64,000 nucleotides of DNA from contig NZ_CP119758.1 of the NCBI RefSeq assembly GCF_029323795.1, forward strand, positions 3,968,001 through 4,032,000. The letters are read 5' to 3'. Below the pieces are notes generated by a model that was given only the letters and a program-made list of their open reading frames with translations, had not been told where the DNA came from and ran no database searches. Shown one piece after another: positions 33,823-43,830 of the stretch (positions within the stretch are counted from its first letter, which is position 1; every line of letters starts with the position of its first letter). Source of the DNA: Zobellia alginiliquefaciens. GTDB taxonomy: Bacteria > Bacteroidota > Bacteroidia > Flavobacteriales > Flavobacteriaceae. The translations under genes were made by a program, and so were the position numbers.

Positions 33823-36800
33823 ATGAAAAAAAAATACTTTTTTAAACTAGTTTTCACATGTCTTACTATCTTTTTAGTGGGTCATAAAACTGTTACCGCA
33901 CAATTAACCGATGAATTTGCGAAAGTTGATATCGTAACTGGATTGTCCAATGCAACCAACTTTAAATTTGCACCGGATGGCAGGATATTTATTCTAGATC
34001 GTTTCGGTGAAATCTTAATCTATAAACCAGATGAACAATTTACGGTAACGGCTGGGACATTACCTGTTTATCATGAACATGAAGATGGTTTAGTTGGTGT
34101 AGCAATCGATCCTGATTTTGAAAACAATAATAAAATTTATCTTCATTATGCACCAATAGATTTTGTAGGGTATAGGGTTTCAAGATTTAGTGTTGATGGG
34201 GATATGGTAGATTTCAGCTCTGAGGAAGTCATTATCCAGTGGAATACGTCTAGGTCTGCGTTATGGCATTCTGGCGGTGATATGGATTTTGATTCTCAAG
34301 GCAACCTTTATATAGCCACGGGGGATAACACCACTTATGGCAGCAAACTTTATTCACCACTTGATGAAGATGATTCTGACTTTAGTGCGGAGAAAGCTTC
34401 TTCTAATACGAATGATTTAAGGGGCAAAATATTAAGGATTAAACCTGGGCCAGGTACTACTTACACCATACCTACTGGGAATTTGTTTGCCGCTGGTACG
34501 CCGAATACCAAGCCGGAAATTTATGTAATGGGAGCAAGAAACCCTTATCGAATTTTTGTGGATAAAGAGCATAATGATTGGTTGTTTTGGGGAGAGGTGG
34601 GGCCTGATGGAAATGAAGCAGGAGAATTAGGTCCAGAAGGATTAGATGAAATCAATTTAACCAAGCAAGCAGGTAATTATGGTTGGCCCTATTTTTCTGG
34701 TATAGATAATGATCCATACCAAATTTCATATGCCAATCCAAAGTATTATAATAATCCAGCGGCACCTGAGAATATTTCAAAATGGAACACAGGGGCAACG
34801 GTACTACCCTCGGCTCAAGAAGCCTGGATTGAAAAATTTCATAAATGTTATTTAGCAGGTTTTAGATACAATTATGTTAACGACGAATTGTTAGATCAAC
34901 AACGTCTACCAGCTGAATTTGATGGACTTTTCTTTTACTTTGATTTTAACACAAGCCGTATTTGGGCAGTAGAAATGGGGGGTGATGGTACAATTATTTC
35001 CGAAGAAATGCTTTCGGACGAGGTTTTCCCGGGTTCCGGAAATAGTAAAGATGGGTATATTGATATGGAATTAGGCCCCGATGGAAAAATGTACATTTTG
35101 GCCTATGGTGCGGGCTGTTGTCCTCAGGACATTCCGGAAGGCATAGGTAGACTTATTCAAGTTAATTATACCGGTATTACTACAAATTCCCCACCTTCTG
35201 TAGTTATGGGAGCTGATGTTACTTATGGTCCTTTGCCGTTAACGGTCAATTTTACAGGAGATCAGACGACAGACCCTAATGGAGATTCCCCATTGAGCTA
35301 TGCTTGGGACATAGATATAGATGGTACGGTTGATTATACTACACCTAATATTTCTCATACTTACACTACCAAAGGAACGTATTCGGCACAACTTAAGGTT
35401 ACGGATCCTGAAGGGGCTATTGGTGCTAAAACAATAAAAATTTATGCGGGTAATACCCCTACGGAATTTAATTTTAATTCGCCTGTAGACGGTGGTTTTT
35501 TTAATTGGAACGATGATGTAGATTTTGATTTGGTGGCCAATGATGCAGAAGACGGTATTATTTCTTGTGAGGACGTTAATGTGGTACCATCCTTGGGACA
35601 TGAAAACCACTTTCACGATATAGGGACCTTGGATGCGTGTATATCAACTCTTACCTTGGATGATGGAGATCATCAAATAGACGGGGCGATGGATATATAC
35701 TACGTTTTGAACGCGAATTATACGGATAGCGATGGCCTTATATCTAGAGGTCAGATTCGGGTACATCCAAAAAGGAGGGAAGCTGAGTATTTTGATACTC
35801 AAAGTGGTGTGACGATTATCCCGAATACGTATGAATTAGAAGGTGCTAAGGATGCTATACAGGTAGATAACAATTCTTATATATCTTTTGAAGGACGTAA
35901 TTTGATGAATATGAATGCCGTTAAATACTTAGTGGCATCGGACAATTCTGGTAGTACTATTGAGCTTAGATTGGACAGTCCTACAGGAAACGTGGTAACA
36001 ACTACGACTATACCTTCAACCGGAGGGAATGATAATTGGTTACATGTGCAAACTCCAATAAATAGTGTTCCTACAGGAAAACATGATTTATATTTTGTTT
36101 TTAAGAACGCTAGTTCTTCACAGGATATCTTCAGGTTGAATTATGTTGAATTTTTAGGTGACGGAGTTTCAGAAGATAAAACCCCTCCTGAAGTTCATAG
36201 TGTGCAACCTGATGGAAACAATGTTTTGAAGGTGAAATTTTCTGAATATGTGAACGAAGGTACAGCTGAAAACTTATCGAACTATTCGATTAGTAATGGT
36301 ATAACTGTTCAAAGTGCAGAACTTCAGCCTGATGGGCTCACAGTGTTTCTTACGACCTCTCTTTTAAGCGCCGATGTTGATTACAGTCTCAGTATTTCCA
36401 ATGTTCAAAACATTAGTGGTGTTTCTATGGCAGCTAAGAGTTTCTCGTTCTTTGTTTTTGAGGAAATTAGAATCAATGCAGGCGGAGATCAGATTACCGG
36501 TCCCGAAGGAGAAATCTTCAAAGAAGATGAGTATTTTAATTCAGGGAGCGAATATGGTAAAACTGTAGACATAGTAGGAACGGATGATGATGAATTGTAT
36601 CAATCAGAACGTTATACTAATAATAAAGGTTCTTTTGAATACCAAATTCCAGTAGCTCTATCTGGGGAGTATGATATTAGGCTACATTTTGCTGAAATAT
36701 TCTTTGGAGTAGATGAAAATCAACTTGATAAAGGGCCTGGTGCTCGTGTTTTTAATGTCGTTATTGAAGGCAACGAGGTTTTATCCAACTTTGATATACT

Positions 36801-39800
36801 TTCCGAAACAGACCCGGCAACAGCTTTGGTCAAGGAGTTTGACAATATTACGATTACTGATGGCTTTGCGAGTATATTCTTTAATGGTGTTGTACAAAGT
36901 CCAAAAGTAAATGGTATAGAAATCTTATCAAAGGACACTTTTGAAGGGGGAACGGCAACAAATGCCAAAATAACTATTACGTCACCTTCAAATGGATGGG
37001 ATGTTAACAAATCTTTTGAAGTGGCTTTTAGGGTAGATAATTGGGTTATTAATGAAGATGATACTCATATTCATTATTACGTAGATGGTGACCTAATAGA
37101 TAAATACTATGGATATGACCCTATCCCGTTTACTGATTTAGCTGACGGAGAACATACCATTAGAATAGAATTATTTAATGCTGATCATACGGGTACTGGT
37201 ATTTATGACGAAGTAGTAGTAAATGTTACAGGGTTAATAACTTGTAATGAAACTCCATTTCCTGAATCGTGGGTTGTGCATGAATTTGATCCAAATCCTT
37301 ATACAGTGGTCTATACCTTTGCTGATGACGATTTAGATGGCGATGGACTTAAGGATATTGTTACCGGAGGATGGTGGTATAAAAACCCAGGGACGGCTTC
37401 TGGAAATTGGGAAAAAAATACTGTAGGAGATAGTTTTAAAAACGTAGCTCATGTTTATGATTTTGATGATGACGGCGATATGGATCTTTTGGGTACCACT
37501 GGAGAGTATACAGGAGCTCAATTAGTATGGGCCCAAAATGACGGGAATGGTAATTTTACGGTTTATGAAAACATACCGGCAGGAGATACGGATTATTATG
37601 AGCCCTTCTTAGCAGGTATTGCTGGAGGTGTATTTGATAATACAGGTACGTATAGAATGGCAATAAATTGGAACGGGGCCGAATCAACTGGGTCACCCAT
37701 TCAAATGCTTACACCTCCGAATAAAAATAATATAACCACCCAAACATGGGATTTAACCGACATTAGTAATGATTCTTCAGGAGAGGATATACAAGCGGGG
37801 GATATAGATCAAGATGGTGATTTGGATTTATTTCAAGGAGTCAATTGGTTGCGAAACAATGGCAGCCTAAATTTTGAGAAGTTTGAAACGGGCGTAAACG
37901 ATGCATATTCTACAACTGCTGACCGCGCACAGTTGGCTGATTTTGACCGCGATGGTGATTTAGATGCGGTGGTAGGACAGTTAAGTTTAGGTAGTGGCGG
38001 TGATGGTACAGGGCCTAAAACTGTGTTCGCTTGGTTTGAAGCGCCTTCTGACCCAACACAGTTATGGATACGACACGACTTGGATAGTGAAGTAAATGGT
38101 AGTTTAAGTGTATTCGCAATAGATATAGATTTTGATGGAGATCAGGATATAGTTGTTGGAGAATGGAGAGATAATTACCGTTTGATTGCTTTTGAAAATG
38201 ATCTCTGTGGTTCTGGGCAATTTAATAAGATTATTTTGGATGATGGTGCATTAGGGTATGAACATCATGATGGTGCTAGAGTTGTAGATATTGATGCTGA
38301 TGGGGATTTAGATGTAGTATCCAATGGATGGTTAAAACATAAAGTTCTAAGAATATACGAGAATACAACTCCATTATTATTAGATGATAGGCCCATAGCA
38401 GATGCAGGTTCGGATAAAATTATTTCAACAACTAGCGTGACCCTTGTGGGGTCGGGAAGTGATCCTGATGGCGGTGCAATTGTATCATATGAGTGGTCTC
38501 AGGAAAGTGGTCCCAATGTGGCAACTTTAAGTGGTGTTACTACAACAGAATTAACAGCTACGAACCTTGTTGACGGTTTATATGTATTTCGTTTAACTGT
38601 CACCGATGAAGAAGACGAGACCGGTTTTGATACCGTTTCGGTAACTAAATCTAGCACCTCTACTATTACCAGAATTAACAGTGGTGGTACTAATTTCATT
38701 TATGATGGGGTAAGTTGGGCTTCGGATCAATACTCTAATGGCGGCTCTGTTTTAACTAATTCCATTGAAATAGCTAATACAGAAAATGATGCGTTGTATC
38801 AAACAGAGCGTTATAGAACTCAAGGAGACTTAACATATGAAATTCCAGTAGCTAATGGTGAGCATAGTGTAAATCTCCATTTTGCTGAAATTTATTATGG
38901 CGTACCTGGTGATGGTTCTGCAGGTGGTGTAGGCTCACGGGTTTTTAATATTGATATTGAAGGTCAAAAGCAAATAGAAAATTATGATATAGTAGTAGCT
39001 GCGGGTGGATCAGCAACTGCAGTAATAGAAGCATTTAACGGTATTAATGTATTAGATGGTAGCTTAACAATAACTTTAACACCTGTTACGGAGTTTCCAA
39101 AAATTTCTGGGATAGAAATTATCGAACCGGTTGTTGAAGGTGCTCCAACTGTAGATGCAGGGGAGGATCAAATGATAACTTTTCCAAATAATAGTACTGT
39201 TATTTCAGGTTCAGGGTCTGATTCTGATGGTGGAACGGTAACTTTTGTTTGGACACAGGAGAGTGGACCAAATTCAGCTACGTTAAATGGCGAAACAACA
39301 GCGGAACTTTCAGTGACAAATATGGAAGAAGGGGTCTATGTATTTAGATTGACTGTCACCGATGATGAGAATGAAGTAGTTTTTGACGATGTTCAAGTTA
39401 CAGTAGTACCTGAAAATGGCTTATTGGCTATAGCGGAAGTAGGCTCTACTGAGGGAAGTGCGCCACTTGAGGTGACATTTACTGGTAGTAATTCATTAGG
39501 TGATATTGAAACTTATTTTTGGGATTTTGATAATGGAAATACTTCTGACGAGGCGGACAGTGCAACTACATTTTTGGAAAATGGAACTTACGAGGTAGTG
39601 CTGACCGTGAGTAGTGTTGGTGGAGAATCTCATTCAGATACGGTAATTGTTACCATTTCAGAAACGATTGAAGGTGAGAAGATGGGCTTTATTTTAGAAA
39701 AGAACCCAGTTAGAGAGGGTGTAGCAACCATACGTATTTTAAATCAGCCAGAAGACTTCATGATGTTGGGCATTAACCTACATGATCAACAAGGACGTTT

Positions 39801-39951
39801 GATCACGGGTATAAGTGCTGAGGAGATTGTAGTTTTAGGAAATGATACGTATCAAGTTCCTGTTTATCTTTTGGAAGATGGTATATATTTTGTTAACATT
39901 GCCAACAACATGGGAGATACAGTTATTATGAAGTTATTGATACAAAACTAA
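33823..39951 (+). CDS. Giant T9SS-secreted multidomain protein: sugar-dehydrogenase-like propeller, PKD, malectin, VCBS
   Basis: The 2042-residue protein has a signal peptide cleaved near residue 26 (VTA|QL). Order of modules: a soluble-glucose/sorbosone-dehydrogenase-like beta-propeller (about 28-450, with FAPDGRIFILDRFGE, WHSGGDMDF and EVGPDGNEAGELGPEGLDE); PKD (about 454-543); a beta-sandwich segment (about 544-785, with a CBM6-like part); an SbsA-type Ig domain (about 785-875); malectin (about 880-1036); an Ig-like domain (about 1046-1140); FG-GAP/VCBS repeats with DxDxDGD calcium loops (about 1150-1520); PKD/REJ-like; malectin (about 1618-1770); PKD/REJ; PKD (about 1870-1947); and a T9SS type A sorting domain (about 1953-2042). 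It should be secreted through the PorSS machinery and may bind or oxidise sugars. It is a paralogue of the 56410-64000 protein. Confidence 0.88.
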   Translation: MKKKYFFKLVFTCLTIFLVGHKTVTAQLTDEFAKVDIVTGLSNATNFKFAPDGRIFILDRFGEILIYKPDEQFTVTAGTLPVYHEHEDGLVGVAIDPDFENNNKIYLHYAPIDFVGYRVSRFSVDGDMVDFSSEEVIIQWNTSRSALWHSGGDMDFDSQGNLYIATGDNTTYGSKLYSPLDEDDSDFSAEKASSNTNDLRGKILRIKPGPGTTYTIPTGNLFAAGTPNTKPEIYVMGARNPYRIFVDKEHNDWLFWGEVGPDGNEAGELGPEGLDEINLTKQAGNYGWPYFSGIDNDPYQISYANPKYYNNPAAPENISKWNTGATVLPSAQEAWIEKFHKCYLAGFRYNYVNDELLDQQRLPAEFDGLFFYFDFNTSRIWAVEMGGDGTIISEEMLSDEVFPGSGNSKDGYIDMELGPDGKMYILAYGAGCCPQDIPEGIGRLIQVNYTGITTNSPPSVVMGADVTYGPLPLTVNFTGDQTTDPNGDSPLSYAWDIDIDGTVDYTTPNISHTYTTKGTYSAQLKVTDPEGAIGAKTIKIYAGNTPTEFNFNSPVDGGFFNWNDDVDFDLVANDAEDGIISCEDVNVVPSLGHENHFHDIGTLDACISTLTLDDGDHQIDGAMDIYYVLNANYTDSDGLISRGQIRVHPKRREAEYFDTQSGVTIIPNTYELEGAKDAIQVDNNSYISFEGRNLMNMNAVKYLVASDNSGSTIELRLDSPTGNVVTTTTIPSTGGNDNWLHVQTPINSVPTGKHDLYFVFKNASSSQDIFRLNYVEFLGDGVSEDKTPPEVHSVQPDGNNVLKVKFSEYVNEGTAENLSNYSISNGITVQSAELQPDGLTVFLTTSLLSADVDYSLSISNVQNISGVSMAAKSFSFFVFEEIRINAGGDQITGPEGEIFKEDEYFNSGSEYGKTVDIVGTDDDELYQSERYTNNKGSFEYQIPVALSGEYDIRLHFAEIFFGVDENQLDKGPGARVFNVVIEGNEVLSNFDILSETDPATALVKEFDNITITDGFASIFFNGVVQSPKVNGIEILSKDTFEGGTATNAKITITSPSNGWDVNKSFEVAFRVDNWVINEDDTHIHYYVDGDLIDKYYGYDPIPFTDLADGEHTIRIELFNADHTGTGIYDEVVVNVTGLITCNETPFPESWVVHEFDPNPYTVVYTFADDDLDGDGLKDIVTGGWWYKNPGTASGNWEKNTVGDSFKNVAHVYDFDDDGDMDLLGTTGEYTGAQLVWAQNDGNGNFTVYENIPAGDTDYYEPFLAGIAGGVFDNTGTYRMAINWNGAESTGSPIQMLTPPNKNNITTQTWDLTDISNDSSGEDIQAGDIDQDGDLDLFQGVNWLRNNGSLNFEKFETGVNDAYSTTADRAQLADFDRDGDLDAVVGQLSLGSGGDGTGPKTVFAWFEAPSDPTQLWIRHDLDSEVNGSLSVFAIDIDFDGDQDIVVGEWRDNYRLIAFENDLCGSGQFNKIILDDGALGYEHHDGARVVDIDADGDLDVVSNGWLKHKVLRIYENTTPLLLDDRPIADAGSDKIISTTSVTLVGSGSDPDGGAIVSYEWSQESGPNVATLSGVTTTELTATNLVDGLYVFRLTVTDEEDETGFDTVSVTKSSTSTITRINSGGTNFIYDGVSWASDQYSNGGSVLTNSIEIANTENDALYQTERYRTQGDLTYEIPVANGEHSVNLHFAEIYYGVPGDGSAGGVGSRVFNIDIEGQKQIENYDIVVAAGGSATAVIEAFNGINVLDGSLTITLTPVTEFPKISGIEIIEPVVEGAPTVDAGEDQMITFPNNSTVISGSGSDSDGGTVTFVWTQESGPNSATLNGETTAELSVTNMEEGVYVFRLTVTDDENEVVFDDVQVTVVPENGLLAIAEVGSTEGSAPLEVTFTGSNSLGDIETYFWDFDNGNTSDEADSATTFLENGTYEVVLTVSSVGGESHSDTVIVTISETIEGEKMGFILEKNPVREGVATIRILNQPEDFMMLGINLHDQQGRLITGISAEEIVVLGNDTYQVPVYLLEDGIYFVNIANNMGDTVIMKLLIQN

Positions 39952-39980
39952 TAGTATATAATATTAGGATTTCGAATGAG

Positions 39981-40010
39981 AAATGCCGCTGTTTCAGCGG
40001 CATTTTTTAT
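39981..40010. terminator. Bidirectional terminator between convergent genes
   Basis: AAATGCCGCTG (39981-39991) pairs with CAGCGGCATTT (39995-40005) around a TTT loop, with T-rich sides both ways. It sits between the giant secreted protein gene (plus) and the CpsB-type phosphatase gene (minus). Confidence 0.9.
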
Positions 40011-40038
40011 ATTCTAATTTTACGAAACTCTCCTGATT

Positions 40039-40779
40039 TTAATAAAAAGTCTGAATTGTATTATTTAGTATTGGTAAGAGTTGTTCAACCATTTTTTTGG
40101 AAAGTGTAAGCTTTTTCAAAGCTTCTAATTGGGTCATGGTATGAATATCAGAAGCTACATAATCTATCAAGCCATTTTCTAAAAGTTCTTGAGCTACTTT
40201 TGGCACTTCCTTTCCATAATATTCGCTAAGTGATAATAGATTCATTTGAAAAGAGATGCCATTATCTTTGTACTCACGGTACCTTTTCTTTCTATGGTGT
40301 AAAAAACCATATCTCTCTGGATGTGCCAAAATAGGGAAAAACCGCTTTGAAGCTGTTTTTATAATAGCATCATCAAAATTTATTGGGGGTTGTAAATATG
40401 ACATTTCTACAAGTAGATAGTCTTTTCGCAATGGCATCACCCCGTTACTATCCAATAAATGTTCAAAATTATCATCTATCATATGTTCGGCAGAGGCCTC
40501 TATTGAAACATCCTTCAGTCCATTTTTTAATAGGGCATTCTTTAACTCCGTTAACGCAGCACTGATGGTTTCTCTAGTATTGGGGTAGTAGTTAGACATT
40601 ATATGAGGTGTGGCAATAAAATGCGTAACCCCAAACTCAGAAAAAGCTTTAATAAGCGCAATAGATTCATCTACTGTTTTTGCTCCATCATCAATACCGG
40701 GTAATATGTGGTTGTGAACGTCAATAAATCCATCTAGATAATCGACTAAAAATTTTTTCTTATTAAAAAAGTGAAACAT
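40039..40779 (-). CDS. CpsB/YwqE-type PHP-family protein-tyrosine phosphatase
   Basis: A 246-residue PHP-fold metallophosphatase. It has DVHNHILPGIDDGAKTVDESI (about 20-40), HFIATPHIMSNYYPNTRE (about 53-70), PILAHPERYGFL (about 153-164) and DYVASDIHTM near residues 212-221, all metal-ligand blocks of the CpsB/CapC family. Such enzymes need Mn and dephosphorylate the tyrosine tail of BY-kinases, so the substrate should be the Wzc protein at 31100-33484. The gene is convergent to the giant secreted protein gene that separates it from the export operon. Confidence 0.92.
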   Translation of the reverse strand: MFHFFNKKKFLVDYLDGFIDVHNHILPGIDDGAKTVDESIALIKAFSEFGVTHFIATPHIMSNYYPNTRETISAALTELKNALLKNGLKDVSIEASAEHMIDDNFEHLLDSNGVMPLRKDYLLVEMSYLQPPINFDDAIIKTASKRFFPILAHPERYGFLHHRKKRYREYKDNGISFQMNLLSLSEYYGKEVPKVAQELLENGLIDYVASDIHTMTQLEALKKLTLSKKMVEQLLPILNNTIQTFY

Positions 40780-40914
40780 TTACTGTGGTTTCGTTAGTAA
40801 CTTAAGAAGTATAACGGTCAATACGTTATTTATGATGTTTGTTTTGTACAATGCAAAGATAAGTTAGAACCACTACAATTGTAACAATTCTTATCAACTT
40901 TGATTTATCTCGAG

Positions 40915-40951
40915 AAATAAAAAAGGGATACGACCAATTTGTCATATCCCT
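40915..40951 (-). terminator. Rho-independent terminator of the TonB receptor gene
   Basis: On the minus strand AGGGATATGAC pairs with GTCGTATCCCT with one mismatch around an AAATTG loop, then continues into a T6 tract. It begins 25 bp after the receptor stop codon. Confidence 0.85.
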
Positions 40952-40975
40952 GATTGTATTAAGTTAATTTGGTAT

Positions 40976-43207
40976 TTAGAAATTAACTGATATTTTGCCT
41001 CTTAAATAAAAAGGAATACCTGGTGTAAAATGGATTTCCTCTGTTGGTTCTGTTTCATTGAACAATCTACTTTCCGTGGCAAATTGGGTTTCGTTCCATT
41101 CCGTGTCAAAAAGGTTTTCGACGATAACACCCAATGTCCAATTCTTAATGGAGTAGTTCAAATTTAAATCCGTTACAAAGTAACCTTCTGCAACTATAGA
41201 ATTATCTTCATTGGCAGCTCTGTCTTTAACGTATTTGTAATTGATTCCTCCTGAGAAATTTCCAACGTCTAAAAAGGAAAGTCCTGCAGAGGAAGTCAAG
41301 TCCGGTGCTAGCGGAATTAAATCTTGTCCGTCAGGTTCATCGGTACTTCTAGCATAGGTGTAGTTGACATCTCCGTTGGCGTATAGCCAATCGTTAATTT
41401 GATATCGTAGTCCAAAATCAACACCAAGTCTTCGGGTTTTTCCACTGGGTTCAACTATTCCGGCATCACCAACGTATACAAATTCTTGGTCTAAAAATAG
41501 TGTCCATAAGGCAGCGTTAACAACCAGTTTGTCTATGGGTTTGTAGATAGCGCCTAAGTCCGCTCCATAAGCAAGAGGAAGAATTTCTTTACCGTTATTA
41601 GCGGTTACTACCCTTGTATCATTTGAATGATATCCAATACCTGATTTCGCAAAGAGTTGTAAGTTGGAAGTTGCGGCATAGATTATATTAAGTTTAGGAC
41701 CTAGAAAAAGCTTGTTTTCACTTTTACTATCATAAGTTTCGGTCAGTTTATCTACATAATCAAACTTAAAATAATCCAATCTTAATCCGGTATTCAACGT
41801 CCATTTTTTCTTTTTGTAGGTGACATCAAAAAAGCCATAGGCATTTAATTCATCTACATTACCGTAAGCGAGGCGTTCTAATAATTCTTGCCTGTTTTTG
41901 GTATGCGATAATTGAACATCGTTCACATCATCATATCTAAATCCTATTCCAGTTTCATATTTTAGCTGAGAATCATGGTCACCTACGTGAATGGAATGTT
42001 CATAGCTAGTTTCCGCACCAATAATGGTTCGGTCTTCAAATTGTCTTATTTGATCTCCATTTACAGGGTCATCTAAGAAAAAAGTAAAATTAGAAAAGAG
42101 TTCAAAGTCATACTTGGTCAAATACGCTTTTGATTTAACCCTAGAGTGCTCGTCTAGCTGTTTTGTATGGTTTAGTAGGATATTACTTCTACTTGTATTA
42201 CCTCCTTCTGTATCATCAATTGCACCGAACCTACCAATAAGACCGGCATCTATGGCACGTTGGGGAACTTGACCAGAAGCGTCCCATTTGCTTTGAAAAT
42301 GAGAAAGCGTAATGCTTAAATCTTGATCTTCTCGATTATTGAACGTATACCGACCCATGATGTTAATTCGATTAAAATCCTGAGAAGAATCGAACGGACC
42401 ATCGGTTAACACCAATTCTGTAGCTAAGTAGGCATTACTGAAATCGCTTTCGGCAACTTTAAACATTCCTAATGTACGTAGGGTATTGAACTGACCAACT
42501 TCGGCAGAAATCAAATTTTTGTCTAATTTCCTTTTAGTCTTTAAATCGATATACCCCGCTGTGTTGAAATTTCCTTTGTTGGCGTAATAGGGGCCTTTTC
42601 CAAAGTCAATATTATCAATGGTTTCAGGAATAATAAAATGCATGTCCGAATATCCTTGTCCGTGCGCATGAGAAACCATATTTACAGGAAGCCCATCAAC
42701 ATTGATTGCCAAATCGGTACCATGGTCAATATCGAATCCTCTTAAAAAAATCTGCTCGGCTTTTCCGCCACCAGCATGCTGACCGATAATTAGGCCAGGA
42801 ACTTTACGTAAAATTTCCTGTGAAGATTTTACGGGGTTGGCCTTAACATCCACATTTACAAAGTTGCTTAAGGCATTAACTTTGGAAACCAATACCACTT
42901 GCTCTAATGAAACGGCAGATTCTATTAGGGTTATATTTATTTTGCCATCCAAAAGTTCTTCGGAAATGGTAATTTGATGGTTCTTGTACCCCAGACTGTA
43001 AAAGTAAATAGCATCTCCTACGGAGATATCGTCAAGTTCAAAATAACCGGATACATTTGTATAGGTATAGCCGCCAGTGGTTTTATTGTAAACACCAACA
43101 CCTTCTAGGGCTACTTGGTCTTCGTTTGTTACAGTACCGCTTAAATCATGCGCTCTTATGCCTATGGCGAAAGAAAAGAGTACTATGAATGTAATATATG
43201 TTTTCAT
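40976..43207 (-). CDS. TonB-dependent outer-membrane receptor, probable metallophore importer
   Basis: The 743-residue protein has a signal peptide (cleavage near residue 19), a carboxypeptidase-regulatory-like domain (about 20-95, LSGTVTNEDQVALEGVGVYN), a plug domain (about 115-225, with SQEILRKVPGLIIGQHAGGG and IFLRGFDIDHGTDLAINVDGLPVNM) and a 22-strand-type barrel ending in Phe (GKISVNF). HAHGQGYSDMHFIIPE in the plug is His-rich. It is not a SusC type (no SusD partner) and lies downstream of the NRPS genes and a His-rich protein gene. Uptake of the cluster's own metal chelate is therefore the best guess. It appears to have its own promoter: a terminator at 43289-43310 and a palindrome at 43245-43258 precede it. 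Confidence 0.88.
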   Translation of the reverse strand: MKTYITFIVLFSFAIGIRAHDLSGTVTNEDQVALEGVGVYNKTTGGYTYTNVSGYFELDDISVGDAIYFYSLGYKNHQITISEELLDGKINITLIESAVSLEQVVLVSKVNALSNFVNVDVKANPVKSSQEILRKVPGLIIGQHAGGGKAEQIFLRGFDIDHGTDLAINVDGLPVNMVSHAHGQGYSDMHFIIPETIDNIDFGKGPYYANKGNFNTAGYIDLKTKRKLDKNLISAEVGQFNTLRTLGMFKVAESDFSNAYLATELVLTDGPFDSSQDFNRINIMGRYTFNNREDQDLSITLSHFQSKWDASGQVPQRAIDAGLIGRFGAIDDTEGGNTSRSNILLNHTKQLDEHSRVKSKAYLTKYDFELFSNFTFFLDDPVNGDQIRQFEDRTIIGAETSYEHSIHVGDHDSQLKYETGIGFRYDDVNDVQLSHTKNRQELLERLAYGNVDELNAYGFFDVTYKKKKWTLNTGLRLDYFKFDYVDKLTETYDSKSENKLFLGPKLNIIYAATSNLQLFAKSGIGYHSNDTRVVTANNGKEILPLAYGADLGAIYKPIDKLVVNAALWTLFLDQEFVYVGDAGIVEPSGKTRRLGVDFGLRYQINDWLYANGDVNYTYARSTDEPDGQDLIPLAPDLTSSAGLSFLDVGNFSGGINYKYVKDRAANEDNSIVAEGYFVTDLNLNYSIKNWTLGVIVENLFDTEWNETQFATESRLFNETEPTEEIHFTPGIPFYLRGKISVNF

Positions 43208-43244
43208 TGTAAATAGATTGATAGTTATTGCACACGTGCTTATT

Positions 43245-43258
43245 TACCCATGTGGGTA
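43245..43258. promoter_or_regulatory. Palindromic operator candidate TACCCA-TG-TGGGTA
   Basis: A perfect 14-bp inverted repeat lies 38 bp upstream of the TonB receptor start codon, where a repressor could block RNA polymerase. Its core CCATGTGG also occurs at 50031-50038, inside the divergent promoter region of the same cluster. The regulator is unknown; a metal-responsive repressor is inferred only from context. Confidence 0.45.
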
Positions 43259-43288
43259 TTATTTAAGCGTAATGCTAAATCGCTAATT

Positions 43289-43310
43289 AAAAAAATAGGC
43301 GTTTACGCCT
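43289..43310 (-). terminator. Terminator overlapping the end of the His-rich gene
   Basis: On the minus strand AGGCG-TAAA-CGCCT is followed by ATTTTTTT. The hairpin begins at the stop codon of the 161-residue protein gene, so the NRPS operon transcript probably ends, or is attenuated, here before the receptor gene. Confidence 0.7.
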
Positions 43311-43795
43311 TAAATGGAAAAAGGGGAGTTTGCGTACCGAGGAGGCTCTTCTAGGATGAAGTAATATCCTAATTTTAGGTTGCCATCCACGGTTTTGAAG
43401 TTTTCCTGTGAATCTACGGATGCCAAGATATTGAAGTGAAAATTATTCGTTGTAATATGTTTGTCAAATTTGAAATCTGTCAGTAATGTGTCTTCAGGGG
43501 AATTTTTGCTGTCCGTACCATCAAAAATTGTATCTAATATTTTAATAATTTTATGTTCGTGAGTGCTATCCGTACTCCTGTGATTATGAGAGTGATGGGT
43601 GTCATTTTCGTAAGAGAATGGAGTATGCTCCATTACGGTATTTGGCATTTCTAAAACATGGGAAACTTCATGAAAGATGCTACTGATTTGTTGATGTAAG
43701 GGGTTAAAAACATAACAAAGGGCAATTACAAGGGCCATAAACTTTATAAGCTCTAGTCTAGCATAATTGCTGAAATGTTCTTTTTTAAGCTGCAT
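43310..43795 (-). CDS. His-rich membrane-anchored protein, probable metal handling
   Basis: I do not recognise a named family for this 161-residue protein. It has an N-terminal membrane helix or signal anchor (about 15-32), then FHEVSHVLEM (about 41-50), where His-Glu-x-x-His resembles a zinc-binding motif, and a His cluster HTPFSYENDTHHSHNH with THEHK (about 57-82). The C-terminal part is probably a small beta domain ending EEPPRYANSPFSI. It lies 35 bp after the NRPS gene and 102 bp before the TonB receptor gene. Composition and neighbours suggest periplasmic metal binding or sensing in metallophore uptake. HEVSH alone does not prove protease activity. Confidence 0.65.
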   Translation of the reverse strand: MQLKKEHFSNYARLELIKFMALVIALCYVFNPLHQQISSIFHEVSHVLEMPNTVMEHTPFSYENDTHHSHNHRSTDSTHEHKIIKILDTIFDGTDSKNSPEDTLLTDFKFDKHITTNNFHFNILASVDSQENFKTVDGNLKLGYYFILEEPPRYANSPFSI

Positions 43796-43830
43796 ACAAT
43801 TCTACTTACGAAATCATGATGCTAAAGGTT

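Noticed and set aside
33823-35160. N-terminal propeller called a true PQQ glucose dehydrogenase
   Set aside because: The fold and several motifs fit, but I cannot verify all PQQ and calcium ligands from the sequence alone, so only 'dehydrogenase-like' is stated.
43349-43375. HEVSH-type protein considered as a zinc protease
   Set aside because: HExxH lies close to a membrane anchor in a small protein lacking other protease motifs; metal binding is the safer reading.
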